Below are positions 32,449-32,546 of a DNA stretch of 32,546 nt, piece after piece. Each line of letters opens with the position of its first letter. Positions within the stretch are counted from its first letter, which is position 1. The translations under genes and the position numbers were made by a program. The notes under the pieces were generated by a model. It was given only the letters and a program-made list of their open reading frames with translations, searched no databases and was not told where the DNA came from. The stretch comes from Oscillospiraceae bacterium (GTDB lineage: Bacteria > Bacillota > Clostridia > UMGS1840 > HGM11507): NCBI GenBank assembly GCA_015068525.1, contig SVKJ01000016.1, forward strand, positions 1-32,546, in the 5' to 3' direction.

Positions 32449-32546
32449 TTATACGCATATCTTTAATTCTTCTTCATCTTCAAGACCTTTAATAATATGA
32501 GTATAAATATTGACAGTTGTTGAAACATCTTTATGACCCAATATTT
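32449..32546 (-). CDS. Tyrosine recombinase/integrase, C-terminal fragment (runs off window)
   Basis: Reading in from the right edge gives 31 codons and a stop: ILGHKDVSTTVNIYTHI, then IKGLEDEEELKICV. LGHKDVSTT is the box II His region and the Tyr in NIYTHI is the catalytic nucleophile of phage/ICE-type integrases, which form a covalent 3'-phosphotyrosine link during site-specific recombination. The start lies beyond the window. The gene points leftwards, so an attachment site may lie between it and the HAD gene, with the element extending to the right. The exact att core cannot be found without the other end. Confidence 0.88.
   Translation of the reverse strand, partial: ILGHKDVSTTVNIYTHIIKGLEDEEELKICV

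Overview
The window reads as an AT-rich, low-GC Firmicute chromosome, most likely an anaerobic gut-type clostridium. Supporting this are the codon use, strong AGGAGG-type ribosome sites, near-consensus sigma-A promoters, S-layer-homology (SLH) surface proteins, a GdpP/L9/DnaB cluster and an anaerobic-style glycerol-3-phosphate dehydrogenase operon. I cannot name the species.

Layout. (1) 1-125: the 5' end of an IS3-family insertion sequence that runs off the left edge. (2) 143-15152, all on the minus strand: a cell-surface locus read from a perfect consensus promoter at 15224-15252. It encodes a 239-aa membrane-anchored coiled-coil-like protein, a 4107-aa SLH protein with about 40 InlB-type B-repeats and an unrecognised helical C-terminus, a 483-aa SLH protein with 15 GDNTG(S/T) hexapeptides, and a small hotdog thioesterase. 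(3) 15413-24816, minus strand: a housekeeping block. gdpP-rplI-dnaB-tilS-hpt-ftsH-rnc are tightly packed and probably one transcript; yabE follows with its own consensus promoter. (4) 25020-26381, plus strand: KDPG aldolase (eda) and a corrinoid adenosyltransferase, with heptameric repeat islands on both sides of the latter. (5) 26382-26700: about 320 bp without a gene, holding several hairpins. (6) 26702-32142: a DeoR-type repressor divergent from a five-gene operon (GlpA-like dehydrogenase, second FAD/NAD oxidoreductase, DUF1667 iron-sulfur-type protein, glycerophosphodiesterase, HAD-IIA phosphatase). (7) 32143-32546: an IS-end-like perfect palindrome, hairpins, direct repeats and the C-terminus of a tyrosine recombinase, which suggests an integrated element continues to the right.

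How it works together. The surface locus probably builds a very long, repeat-based wall-associated protein, with a membrane partner made just ahead of it. The right-hand operon looks like a route from glycerophosphodiesters through glycerol-3-phosphate to dihydroxyacetone phosphate, under a local DeoR repressor whose candidate operators lie in the divergent promoter region. No glycerol kinase or glycerol transporter is present in the window. Both ends are mobile DNA, and the two ends share a 34-nt identical palindromic sequence.

All database-level names are recognition from sequence motifs; no search was run.
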